54,489 nt of DNA from Chloroflexota bacterium (GTDB taxonomy: Bacteria > Chloroflexota > UBA6077 > FW602-bin22), in assembly GCA_004297775.1 (NCBI GenBank), contig SCUE01000008.1:1-54489 (forward strand). Reading direction: 5' to 3'. Each line of letters starts with the position of its first letter. Position 1 is the stretch's first letter. Below, piece after piece: positions 17,677 to 26,476 of this stretch. Made by a program: the position numbers and the translations under genes. Below the pieces are notes generated by a model, which had not been told where the DNA came from, searched no databases, and saw only the letters and a list, made by a program, of their open reading frames with translations.

Positions 17677-18087
17677 TCAGAGTGCCGCGCGTCCGAGAGC
17701 CAGCCGCCGCGCGCGCAGCACACCGTCGAGCTCGTCGGCGAGCGTGCGGGTGTTGATTGGCTTGGCGATATAGCCGTCGCAACCGGCGTCGAGCGCGCGC
17801 GCCCGGTCTTCCTTCATGGCGTGCGCGGTCAGCGCGACCACAATGAGGTCGGCCGTTTCGGGGTCTGCTTTGATCTGTCGCGTCAGGGCCAGCCCGTCCT
17901 GGCCGGGAAGCTGCACGTCCATTAGGATCAGGTCGGGCTTGGAGTGAGCGAGCCGCACGATTGCGTCTTCCGCCGAGCGCGCTTCGCTGACGCGGTAGCC
18001 GGCACGCCGCAGCACCGCGCTTGCCAGCATGAGGTTGGCAGAGTTGTCCTCAACGATCAGCACGTTCAGCTTGGTGGGTTTAGCCAT
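17677..18087 (-). CDS. Stand-alone response regulator receiver (DivK-like)
   Basis: Receiver of about 136 aa: [11 protein letters not shown], acceptor Asp in [13 protein letters not shown], Thr in VVALTAHAM and Lys in YIAKPINT, a sequence style close to DivK-type single-domain regulators. ATG at 18087 overlaps the end of the membrane hybrid kinase by eight bases, and the next kinase starts a few bases after its stop. It therefore lies between two hybrid kinases and could relay phosphate between them. Confidence 0.9.
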   Translation of the reverse strand: MAKPTKLNVLIVEDNSANLMLASAVLRRAGYRVSEARSAEDAIVRLAHSKPDLILMDVQLPGQDGLALTRQIKADPETADLIVVALTAHAMKEDRARALDAGCDGYIAKPINTRTLADELDGVLRARRLALGRAAL

Positions 18088-20830
18088 CGACACCTGGCGC
18101 CTCCTCCCGGACCGGTGTGTGCACTGCTACACGATCGAGCCAGGAAACCAGCTCGACCGCGCTGACCGTGCCTTTCTCCAACACTGCCGACACTCTCCCA
18201 TTCAACAACGCCCTGTCCTCGTCGGTCATGTCCTTGGCCGTGACCACGAGAATTGGAGTCTCGCGGGTGACGGCGTCGGCTCTGAGTGCCTCGATGACGT
18301 CGAAGCCGCTGACGTCCGGCATCATCAGGTCGAGCAGGAGCACATCGGGTCGTTCGGCGCGCGCGACGTCGATCCCGTCGGCGCCGCCACTGGCCGTCAG
18401 CAGTTGGTAGCCGGTCGCGGGCAACATCCCTCCGATGAGCGACAGCGCATCCGGGTCATCGTCGATCGCGAGAATTCGTAAGGCGCGACCGTCCGCGCCA
18501 GCGGAGGATCGGACGCGGCCGAGCCGAGCCAGCAGAGCGCGTCGGTCGATCGGTTTGACGAAATAGTCGGCGGCGCCGAGCGCGTAGCCGAGGGATTTGT
18601 TGTCGACGATGGAGGCAATCACGACGGGGATGTCGCGCGTCTGCGCGTCGTTCTTCAGTGCCCGCAACACCTCCCAGCCGTCGATCTTGGGCAACATGAT
18701 GTCGAGGGTGATGGCGGCCGGGTGCAGCGTGCGTGCCTTCTCCAGCGCTTGCGTGCCGTCGAAGGCAGACTCGGTGCGGTACCCGCCACGGGCGAGGTAG
18801 AGCACGAGCAGGTTGGCCGCCGATTGCTCGTCCTCGACGACCAGCACCAGCGGGCGACTCATATCTTGGGAGGTGTGGCCGTTCCCGACCGTACGCTCGG
18901 GCGGTGGGGAACGCGTGGGTTCGGAAGGAGTGCCCTGGGGCAGGAACACGTGGAAGCGGCTGCCCTGGCCGACGGCGCTGTCCACCCAAACGCGGCCGCC
19001 GTGAAGCTCCGCGAAGCGCCGTGTCAGCGCCAGACCCAGGCCGGTGCCCTCATACCGGCGACTGGCCGCGCCCTCGACCTGGTGGAACTCGCGAAAGACC
19101 TTCTCGTGGTCCGTTGGCGCGATGCCGATGCCGGTGTCCGCGACCGTGAGCTGTACGCCATCGTCGTGTGACCGGGCCTCGACCGACACGCGCCCGCCCT
19201 CGGGCGTGAACTTGATGGCGTTCGACAGCAGGTTGAGAAGGATTTGCTTCACTTTTCCTTCGTCCCCGATCAGGCGACCCGCCCCGTGCGCGTCCGCCGC
19301 CAGCTCGATCGACTTATGGGCAGCCAGGGATCCCACCGTGGCGAGCGTCTCCTCGATCAGGCCCGCCACGTCGAACGGCTCGGAACGGAGTTCCATCTTG
19401 CCAGCCTCGATCTTCGACAGGTCCAGGATGTCGTTGATCAGGCTGAGCAGATGCTTACCGCTACGGTAAACGGTGTTGATGTAGGTCAGCCGCGTTTCGC
19501 GTTCGTCGTCCTCTGCCGGCGTGTCGAGCAGCAGTTCGGAGAAACCGATGATGGCGTTGAGCGGCGTTCGCAGTTCGTGCGACATGTTGGCCAGGAACTC
19601 GCTCTTGAGCCGTGTGGCCTCCTCCAGCGCCGCGTTTTGCCGGCCGAGCTGTTCGGCCAGATCGGCGGCCTCGATGGCGCGCCGCTCAGCCTCGAGGAAG
19701 AGCTGGCCGCTCTCGACCGCGATGGCGGCCTGCTCTGCCAGCACCGACAGGAGCGCCGCCTCGTCCTCGACAAAAAGCGAGGGGCGGTCGAATAGGACCA
19801 GCAGAAGTCCGTGCGTCCGCCCACTGGCGACGAGCGGCGCGATCAGCGCGCAAGAGGCTCCGCCAAAGGCCTGAGACACTCGCCGCAGTTCGCCGCCCCA
19901 CTCCCGCGGTCGATCGGCCAGTACCACGGTCTGGCTTCGCCAGGCGCGGGTCAGCAGCGGCGCATCCTCACCCAACGTGATGACAGCCAGTCGGCTGGCT
20001 TCGAGCGCGGCCCGGTTGTCGGCGGCGCGGTGGACCGCCAGTGGGACGTCCTCCGAGTTGCCGAGCGCGACGATTGCCGCCTTGCCGCCAACAGCATTGG
20101 TGACAGTCCAACCGATATTGTCCAGCGCCGCATTCAGGCGTTCCTCGGCAGTCCGACCACTGAGCGCCGAGAAGAAGCGGCGCAGCTCGTTCATCTGAAA
20201 CTGCCGAAGGAGCCAGCGCGGGGGCGCAAAGCCGAGGTAGTAGGCGACGGCCGAGGCTAGCGTCATGAGCCGCGACACGGCCTGGCCGACTTCGGCCGCA
20301 TCCGGTATCGCCGCGACCACGCCGGCCAGCAGGATTGCGGCTGCCAGCAGACCTGACCCCGACGCGACGGCTACCAGCCGTCGGCGCACGATTCCCCGAC
20401 TTTGCACGGCCGCACGGACGAACGCGACGGTGGCATAGCCTTCGACGTAGGCGAAGGCGACGACCACGGCGATGGTCGCCCACGTCGGCAGCGGCTGGTC
20501 TACCGCCAGGAACACCGACCACGACGCGACCAGGAGCACCAGGCTGAGCACGTGCTGCTCGCGCGGTACCGACCGGAAATGCTCGACCAAGCGCAACAGC
20601 AGATAGGGTTGGGTCAATAACAGCAGCGCGGCGACGGTGTTTATCCACGGCACCACGATCCCGGTTGCACGCGCGAACCCTTGCTGCGCGATGATGATGG
20701 CCAGGGCGGCGAACAGCGCGACGATCTCCAGCCGGCGCCGGTTGGGCTGCCGGATGAAGTCCACCGCGGTCAGGAGAAAAACCAGGACGAAAACCGCCTG
20801 GGGCAGAAATTGGAGTATTTGATCGTTCAC
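18080..20830 (-). CDS. Membrane hybrid histidine kinase: 7TM-GAF-HisKA-HATPase-REC-REC
   Basis: Protein of 916 aa. Residues 1-205 contain about seven hydrophobic helices (roughly 10-27, 34-52, 58-81, 94-112, 116-138, 155-175, 186-203), a membrane sensor without an evident extracytoplasmic domain. A GAF-like domain spans about 225-380, then a coiled coil, HisKA with His418 in [10 protein letters not shown], HATPase (N-box [22 protein letters not shown]), and two receivers. Receiver 1 has acceptor [13 protein letters not shown] and KP; receiver 2 has [12 protein letters not shown] but Lys-Gly (VLEKGTVS). GTG at 20830 has GGAGGGG six bases upstream. It heads the tightly packed leftward unit. Confidence 0.9.
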   Translation of the reverse strand: MNDQILQFLPQAVFVLVFLLTAVDFIRQPNRRRLEIVALFAALAIIIAQQGFARATGIVVPWINTVAALLLLTQPYLLLRLVEHFRSVPREQHVLSLVLLVASWSVFLAVDQPLPTWATIAVVVAFAYVEGYATVAFVRAAVQSRGIVRRRLVAVASGSGLLAAAILLAGVVAAIPDAAEVGQAVSRLMTLASAVAYYLGFAPPRWLLRQFQMNELRRFFSALSGRTAEERLNAALDNIGWTVTNAVGGKAAIVALGNSEDVPLAVHRAADNRAALEASRLAVITLGEDAPLLTRAWRSQTVVLADRPREWGGELRRVSQAFGGASCALIAPLVASGRTHGLLLVLFDRPSLFVEDEAALLSVLAEQAAIAVESGQLFLEAERRAIEAADLAEQLGRQNAALEEATRLKSEFLANMSHELRTPLNAIIGFSELLLDTPAEDDERETRLTYINTVYRSGKHLLSLINDILDLSKIEAGKMELRSEPFDVAGLIEETLATVGSLAAHKSIELAADAHGAGRLIGDEGKVKQILLNLLSNAIKFTPEGGRVSVEARSHDDGVQLTVADTGIGIAPTDHEKVFREFHQVEGAASRRYEGTGLGLALTRRFAELHGGRVWVDSAVGQGSRFHVFLPQGTPSEPTRSPPPERTVGNGHTSQDMSRPLVLVVEDEQSAANLLVLYLARGGYRTESAFDGTQALEKARTLHPAAITLDIMLPKIDGWEVLRALKNDAQTRDIPVVIASIVDNKSLGYALGAADYFVKPIDRRALLARLGRVRSSAGADGRALRILAIDDDPDALSLIGGMLPATGYQLLTASGGADGIDVARAERPDVLLLDLMMPDVSGFDVIEALRADAVTRETPILVVTAKDMTDEDRALLNGRVSAVLEKGTVSAVELVSWLDRVAVHTPVREEAPGVDG

Positions 20831-21091
20831 GGGCTTCCCCTCCACAGTCAGACACGACGATCCACTCCGGGAGATGCCGAACCGTCGTGAAGCGGTCCGG
20901 CGCGGTCACTATATCGTAGGCTCAGTGACCACCGCGTCCAAATTCATATCTTCCCTAAGGACAGCAGGTACAGACACGACGCGATGGTTTGGACCTTAGC
21001 CGCGATCGTATTCGCATGCGTGTCAGCCATTGTCGCTCCCCTGATCGGGCCGAACCTTGCAGGAGTCTTTCATCGCGAAACGTACGGTCGG
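20831..21091. other. Intergenic spacer with a candidate minus-strand -10 box
   Basis: 261 bases between two leftward kinase genes. TATAGT on the minus strand at 20908-20913 is a fair -10 match for the kinase starting at 20830. TTGGAC at 20936-20941 is the nearest -35-like hexamer, but the spacing of 22 is too long. No gene is supported in this stretch. Confidence 0.3.
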
Positions 21092-23464
21092 CTAGCTCTC
21101 CGCGTTCAGCAAACGCCGAATCGTGAGTGCCAGCTCGTTGCCGGTGAATGGCTTCTGGAGGAAGGCGGCGTTCTGGTCGTCGCCGCGGTCGTGGAATGCC
21201 TCCTCGTCGACGTATCCCGACACGAACAGTACCTTGATGCCCGGTCGGGCGGCACGTAACTGCCGGGCTAGCTCTATGCCGTCCATTCCCGGCATCACGA
21301 CATCGGTAACGAGCGCGTCGATGTCTTCACCGAAGGCGTGTGCCGCGCGAAGAGCCTCCTCACCGTATCCGGCCACGATCACGCGGTAGCCGAGTTCGGT
21401 CAGGGTGCGTCTTCCCAGTCTTCGAAGGCCGGCTTGATCGTCGACCAGCAGAATCGTCTCGTTGCCGCGCGGTATCTCCGCGTCGGCGATGGGAGGAGTC
21501 GCCGCGTCCGCTAATGGTAAGGATGTCGCGGGCAGCAGAATTTCGAATGTCGAACCTCGCCCCACGGCGCTCGTCACGTCGATGGTCCCGCCGGCGCCGG
21601 TGACGAGCGCGTAGGCCATCGCCAGGCCGAGGCCGGTGCCGCGGTCCGGCCCCTTCGTCGTGAAGAAGGGCTCGAAGATGCGATCGAGCACGTCGGCCGG
21701 AATGCCGTCACCGGTGTCGATGACGCGAATGCGGACGGGCTCGCTTTCCGGAGCGTCGTCGGCGTGACTGGCGGCCGAGATGCGTCGAACAGGCCGGTCG
21801 ACCGCGATCGTCAGCGACCCGCCGTCCGGCATCGCGTCGCGGGCGTTCGTAGCCAGATTCACGATCACCTGATCGAAATGGGTCGGATCGATCGCGACGG
21901 GGCAGGGTTCGGAGCCGTCGTCGATGACCAGCTCGACGCGTTCGCCGACCAGTCCGCGCAGGAGACGATCGAGTTGACTGAGCCGTTCGCGGGCGTCGAT
22001 GACCTGCCGATCCGTCGACCCGCGACGACTGAATGCCAGCAACTGCTTCGTGAGGCCGGCCGCTCGGGCCGAGGCATCCAGGATTTCGTCGATCCAGGAC
22101 GCGGCCTCCCCGCTCGGTTCGACGATAGTCTTGAGGAGGTCGGCGTAGCCGAGGATCAGACCGAGCAGATTGTTGAAGTCGTGGGCGAGGCCGGCCGCAA
22201 GCCGGCCGATCGCCTCCATCTTCTGAATCTCGACGAGCGCCGTCTGCACGGCCCTCTCCTCGGTGATATCGCGTGCCGAACCGTAGAAGCCCGTCAGTTG
22301 GCCGTCGGCGTCGAAGATGGGAATGAATCGGTCCTGGACCCAGCGGTGCGATCCATCCCGGCACCGGATGCGATAGACCCGCGTTCCGACGCTCCTGTTT
22401 CGGACGTGCGCGGCGGTAACGGCCTGGTATTCCGCGAGGTCATCCGGGTGGACCAGATCCGGCGGCGGGCCGGTCGGATTCAGCAGCTCGTCCAGGCGAT
22501 ACCCGAGGATCTCGGCGGCCTGATGCGAAATGAAATCCAGCCGGCCGGCGCCCGATGAGTCGATGACGCTGGCGCGGTAGACGATCTCGTGGCTGGCGTC
22601 AACGAACGCGCGAAATGTCGTTTCGGCCTCGGTCAGCGCCCGCTCGGCGTGGACGCGGTCTGTGACATCGCGGGCGACGATCTCCAGGCCGATTGGCTCA
22701 GCGCCTTCGCCATGGAGAGGCGCGGCCTCGTGCTCGGTGAACACGGCGTGGCCATCGGAGTGGCGCCACTCGAGGATCGCGCGCTGGTGGTCGACGTCTC
22801 CGCGAGCGGCTCGCTCGATAGCCGATTCGAGCGCGGCGCGGCTCTCGGGCGTCAGGATCTGCCAGAAGACGATCGCATCGGCCAGGAGATCGCCGGCGCG
22901 GTAGCCCAGGATGCGCTCGGACGACGGGCTGACGTACCGCAGGTCGCCCGGCGCCGCCATCACGATCAGGTCGCGAGCGTTCTCGGCCAGAAGTCGGAAC
23001 CGCTCCTCACTCTCCCGCAGGAGTCGGTGCGTGGTCCGCGACGCCTCTTCGAGCTCGCGTTCCGCGATCGCGTGGCGAATCGCGTCGGGAAGGCGGCTCA
23101 AGCGGTCTTTCAGCAGGTAGTCACGCGCGCCGCGCCGCAGGCACTCGACTGCCGCTTCGTCGCGAATCGCCCCCGTCACGACGATGACCGGCGTGTCGAG
23201 ACCGCGCGCCCTCACACGATCGAGCAGGTCGAGCGCGGTGAAGGCTCCGATATCGAAATCGCTGATGATGACATCGTGCTCGCGCGCGAGCTCGCGTTCG
23301 AGGTTCGCCGCGTCGCCGGCCCAGGCAAAGATGAAATCGAGGCCGGCACGATCGAGCTCGGCGACGACCATCTCGACGTCGAAGTTGATGTCGTCGACGA
23401 TCAGGATGCGGATCGGCGATTTCGGAACTGTCGGTGTCGGATTGGCGCTGGACGTACCGGGCAC
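21092..23464 (-). CDS. Hybrid histidine kinase: REC-PAS-PAS-HisKA-HATPase-REC
   Basis: Soluble hybrid kinase of 790 aa. Receiver 1 (18-135) has the acceptor Asp69 in VIISDFDIG and ends YLLKDRLSRL, the variant seen in receivers that precede PAS domains. Two PAS domains follow (about 150-270 and 280-405; the second has GSHRWVQDRF and FYGSARDITEE). HisKA belongs to the AHDFNN class with His428 in GLAHDFNNLLG. HATPase has LATNARDAMPDGG, DTGDGIP and GTGLGLA. The C-terminal receiver has ALVTDVVMPGMDG and FLQKPF. GTG at 23464 has GGAG nine bases upstream. It is divergent from the kinase at 24115 and resembles the hybrid at 26473 in domain style. Confidence 0.9.
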   Translation of the reverse strand: MPGTSSANPTPTVPKSPIRILIVDDINFDVEMVVAELDRAGLDFIFAWAGDAANLERELAREHDVIISDFDIGAFTALDLLDRVRARGLDTPVIVVTGAIRDEAAVECLRRGARDYLLKDRLSRLPDAIRHAIAERELEEASRTTHRLLRESEERFRLLAENARDLIVMAAPGDLRYVSPSSERILGYRAGDLLADAIVFWQILTPESRAALESAIERAARGDVDHQRAILEWRHSDGHAVFTEHEAAPLHGEGAEPIGLEIVARDVTDRVHAERALTEAETTFRAFVDASHEIVYRASVIDSSGAGRLDFISHQAAEILGYRLDELLNPTGPPPDLVHPDDLAEYQAVTAAHVRNRSVGTRVYRIRCRDGSHRWVQDRFIPIFDADGQLTGFYGSARDITEERAVQTALVEIQKMEAIGRLAAGLAHDFNNLLGLILGYADLLKTIVEPSGEAASWIDEILDASARAAGLTKQLLAFSRRGSTDRQVIDARERLSQLDRLLRGLVGERVELVIDDGSEPCPVAIDPTHFDQVIVNLATNARDAMPDGGSLTIAVDRPVRRISAASHADDAPESEPVRIRVIDTGDGIPADVLDRIFEPFFTTKGPDRGTGLGLAMAYALVTGAGGTIDVTSAVGRGSTFEILLPATSLPLADAATPPIADAEIPRGNETILLVDDQAGLRRLGRRTLTELGYRVIVAGYGEEALRAAHAFGEDIDALVTDVVMPGMDGIELARQLRAARPGIKVLFVSGYVDEEAFHDRGDDQNAAFLQKPFTGNELALTIRRLLNAES

Positions 23465-24114
23465 CTCGTGTCACTCCTCGTCGCCGAATCGGTGGGCGCG
23501 TCGGCTCCCGAGCTGATCTGACGGTAGGGCCCGCCAGGCTAGGACGTCGTGATTGCCGAGAGCCGAGGCGTGATATTTTCGTGAAGCGTCGATCTCGCGC
23601 GGCCAGAGCCGTGTCCCGCGGTCGCACCCACGCGCGCGCATTGTTGGATCCCCCACAAGTGGGAAAAATCCCCAGGATAGGCCACCACCCACGCGCGCCT
23701 CTTGCTAGCGGTGCGTCGCGGCGAGCCGTAAGGTGTTTGTCAAGAATACACTAGCGAAAAGCGCGACGATGAGGCTCATTGACGTGATGACCGATGTACC
23801 GCGACTCTCGCGGGTTCACCGGCGCGGACCGGTTGCTTGCAGAAAGCTTTCACTTCGATGTGCATCGGCACCTCATTGAACTGCGTGGGGTAGCACGCGA
23901 GCATTGTCGTGGTCCTATAGTGGAAACTATGTCGCGGTTGACCGCGCGACTGGGCCGGCCCGCGGTCGGTCGGGTCGCCTGCAACTGGCCCAGTGGCGTG
24001 TTGTCCAGCGAGCCACGCGATCGCGTCCGGCTGCCCCAAGCCGCCCTGGCTCGGCGGGCGGCGCGCGCTCGCCCCCGTCGACACATTCGATGCGGTCTCG
24101 TGCGGTAATCGAGG
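23465..24114. other. Divergent intergenic region between two kinase genes
   Basis: 650 bases with no gene I can support. It is locally richer in A/T than its surroundings. It contains TATAGT on the plus strand at 23916-23921, a possible -10 box about 190 bases before the kinase at 24115, and a small hairpin CCCAC-AA-GTGGG at 23652-23663. A perfect TTGACA on the minus strand (23738-23743) lacks a matching -10. It probably holds the control sites for both halves of the signalling island. Confidence 0.4.
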
Positions 24115-26016
24115 ATGTTCTCTCCGCGTTCGTGGCCGCTCGTCGCACAGACGCTGGTCGGACCCGTGCTCTTGTTGGCGACAATGCTCATCGCGATCGT
24201 CCTGGCCGATCGACTGACCCGTCGCGACGACGCGATCGAAGATCAGATCGCGTCCCGCGCGGCAGTCGCGAGTCAGGCGGCCGAAGTACTGAAGCACGTA
24301 CTCGATTTGGAAACGGGCGTGCGCGGCTACGCCCTCGCGCGCGACGCGGTCTTCCTGAAACCGTACGATGACTCGCGCGAAGAGATCGACCCGCACATCG
24401 TCGCGCTTCGGCAGATGGTCGCCGATCGACCGGCGCACTTGTCCCGCGTCGATCGTATTGCCGAACTGATCGGCGAATGGCGGGTCGTGATGGCCGATGA
24501 GCTCATTCGGCGCGTCCAGGCCAATCAGGACACGGGCGATCTCATTCGGCGCGGCGAGGGCAGGAACCGGATCGACGCGATTCGCGCCCTGGTCGACGAC
24601 ATGGTCAGCGAAGAGGCGGTCGCCCTCGCCGATCTGCGGCGCGATCACGCCGCGTTGCGGTCGTCGCGGGATGCGCTGTTTGCCGCGATCGTCGGCGTGG
24701 CTCTCATATCTTTTGCCATCGCCCTGCTCACGGCGCGGACGGTCATTTCCAGTACCCGAGCGCTCTCGGCGATGGCGCTGAGGATTGGCGCGGGCGAACT
24801 CGATGCCCGGGTGCCGGTCGGCGGTCCGCGCGAGATCGCCGCGACTACGCGCGCCTTCAACGCCATGGCCAAGCGTATGGCCGAGGAATCGCGTCGTCGC
24901 ATCGAGGCAACCGCCGCCGCCGAGGCCGAACGGGCGACTCTCCATGCCGTCACGGACAACATGACCGACGGCCTCGTCGTTCGCGATAGCCGCGGTCTGA
25001 CGCGGTTCTGCAACGCGCGGGCACGCGAATTGCTCGGCATCCCGCCGGAGGCGGACGTGATCGGAGTGCCGTCCGCGCGGGTCCTCGACCTCGCCGCGGA
25101 GAACGTCGTCGATTCCGAAGATTGGCGTGCTCGAGCGCTCGACTCGATCGCGCGGGTCGAGGAGCGCCCCTCGTACGAGATCACTATTGTCCGTCCGGTC
25201 CGACGCGAGATCGAGTTCCAGTTGTTCCCGTTCCGCCGCGATGGCGAGCTTGATGATTCGAATCGAGGTATCGGCGTTCTGATCCGCGATGTCTCCGAAC
25301 ACCATTCGCTGGTTCGGCAATTGCGCGGATCGATCGCCGAATTGGATGCCTTCAGCTATTCCGTCTCGCACGATCTTCGGGCGCCGCTCCGCGCGATCGA
25401 CGGCTTCTCACGCATCTTGCTTGAGGACCATGGACCGAGCCTCGATCCCGATGCCGTGCGCGATATCGAGATCGTCCGCGCCAACGTGCAACGCATGGGC
25501 CAATTGATCGACGATCTTCTTGCGCTGGCGCGGTTCGGCCGGCAGCCGCTATCGCGCCGCGAGGCCGACACCGAGGCGCTCGTTCGCTCGGTCGTCGACG
25601 AACTCGCGCCTGAGCGTGACGGACGCGACGTCGAGTTCATCTTCGCCGATTTGCCGCCCTGCCACGCCGACCCCGGCCTCCTTCGCCAGGTTTACGCCAA
25701 TCTTCTCTCGAACGCGATCAAGTACACGAATGGGCGGGCACAGAGGCGCATCGAGATCGGCAGTCTGCTTCTGAACGGCGAGCGCGTCTACTACGTCCGC
25801 GACAACGGCGTTGGCTTCGACCTGCGCTACGCCTCGAAGCTCTTCGGCGTGTTCCAGCGCGTGCACGCGGCTGACGAGTACGAGGGCACCGGCGTCGGCC
25901 TGGCAATCGTGAAGCGCATCATCCAGCGTCACGGCGGGCGCGTGTGGGCGGATGCCGCGCCCGATCTCGGCGCGACGTTCTTTTTCACGCTGGATGGGGG
26001 AGGTCCGAATGAGTGA
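24115..26016 (+). CDS. Membrane sensor histidine kinase: CHASE3-HAMP-PAS-HisKA-HATPase
   Basis: Sensor kinase of 633 aa. Transmembrane helices at about 12-31 and 187-206 flank a CHASE3-type periplasmic domain (LDLETGVRGYALARDAVFLK). A HAMP domain follows (207-260), then PAS (275-395), HisKA with His419 in SVSHDLRAPL, and HATPase (N-box LLSNAIKYT; RDNGVGFD; YEGTGVGLAIV). The HDLRAPL and DNGVGFD..YA..LFGVFQR signatures are those of the phytochrome/Cph1-related kinase class. That class is typically paired with an Rcp1-like receiver, exactly what overlaps its 3' end by eight bases. The start has no good ribosome-binding site, so it could be a little upstream or downstream. Confidence 0.9.
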   Translation: MFSPRSWPLVAQTLVGPVLLLATMLIAIVLADRLTRRDDAIEDQIASRAAVASQAAEVLKHVLDLETGVRGYALARDAVFLKPYDDSREEIDPHIVALRQMVADRPAHLSRVDRIAELIGEWRVVMADELIRRVQANQDTGDLIRRGEGRNRIDAIRALVDDMVSEEAVALADLRRDHAALRSSRDALFAAIVGVALISFAIALLTARTVISSTRALSAMALRIGAGELDARVPVGGPREIAATTRAFNAMAKRMAEESRRRIEATAAAEAERATLHAVTDNMTDGLVVRDSRGLTRFCNARARELLGIPPEADVIGVPSARVLDLAAENVVDSEDWRARALDSIARVEERPSYEITIVRPVRREIEFQLFPFRRDGELDDSNRGIGVLIRDVSEHHSLVRQLRGSIAELDAFSYSVSHDLRAPLRAIDGFSRILLEDHGPSLDPDAVRDIEIVRANVQRMGQLIDDLLALARFGRQPLSRREADTEALVRSVVDELAPERDGRDVEFIFADLPPCHADPGLLRQVYANLLSNAIKYTNGRAQRRIEIGSLLLNGERVYYVRDNGVGFDLRYASKLFGVFQRVHAADEYEGTGVGLAIVKRIIQRHGGRVWADAAPDLGATFFFTLDGGGPNE

Positions 26017-26476
26017 GCGGCCGGTTGAAGTCCTGATCGTCGAGGACAACCCACACGATCTCGAGCTCGCGCTCCGGGCGTTGCGGCGCCATCACCTCGC
26101 CAATCGTGTCCAGGTGGCCCGCGATGGTGTCGAGGCCCTCGACCTGATATTCGGCGATGCCGGCTTCGCCGACGGCAATGCGTCCGGCCGTCCACGCGTC
26201 ATCCTGCTCGACTTGAAGTTGCCGCGCGTCGATGGCCTGGAGGTCTTGCGCCAGGTCAAGGCCGATCTCCGCACGCGGTCGATCCCGGTTGTCGTGCTGA
26301 CCTCGTCGCGCGAGGAGAGCGACATCGTCGAGAGTTACGACCTCGGCGTCAATAGCTACATCGTCAAGCCGGTCGAGTTCGAGACCTTCGTGGAAGCGGT
26401 GCGGCAACTCGGGTTCTACTGGGTCCTGATGAATAAGGCGCCGGGCGGCGACCAGGGCGGTGGCGTGGTCTCATGA
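26009..26476 (+). CDS. Rcp1-like stand-alone response regulator
   Basis: Receiver of 155 aa: IVEDNPHDLELALRAL, acceptor Asp in VILLDLKLPRVDGLEVL, Thr in VVLTSSREE and Lys in YIVKPVEF, then the FxxxVxxLGFYWxLMN tail characteristic of Rcp1-type regulators. ATG at 26009 follows a GGGGGAGG ribosome-binding site (25996-26003) and overlaps the sensor kinase by eight bases. Its stop overlaps the next kinase start by four. It is the expected direct partner of the CHASE3 kinase. Confidence 0.92.
   Translation: MSERPVEVLIVEDNPHDLELALRALRRHHLANRVQVARDGVEALDLIFGDAGFADGNASGRPRVILLDLKLPRVDGLEVLRQVKADLRTRSIPVVVLTSSREESDIVESYDLGVNSYIVKPVEFETFVEAVRQLGFYWVLMNKAPGGDQGGGVVS

Noticed and set aside
23652..23668. 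Hairpin CCCAC-AA-GTGGG followed by an A-run as a terminator
   Set aside because: The stem is short and the T-run on the minus strand comes before the hairpin; no gene ends there in either direction.
23738..23743. Perfect TTGACA on the minus strand as a -35 box
   Set aside because: At 17 or 18 bases downstream there is only CGCGAC-like sequence, not a -10 box.
23776..25371. Long open frame (531 codons) on the minus strand opposite the CHASE3 kinase
   Set aside because: It has no recognisable domain and lies opposite a kinase with complete motifs; GC-rich codon bias keeps this antisense frame open.
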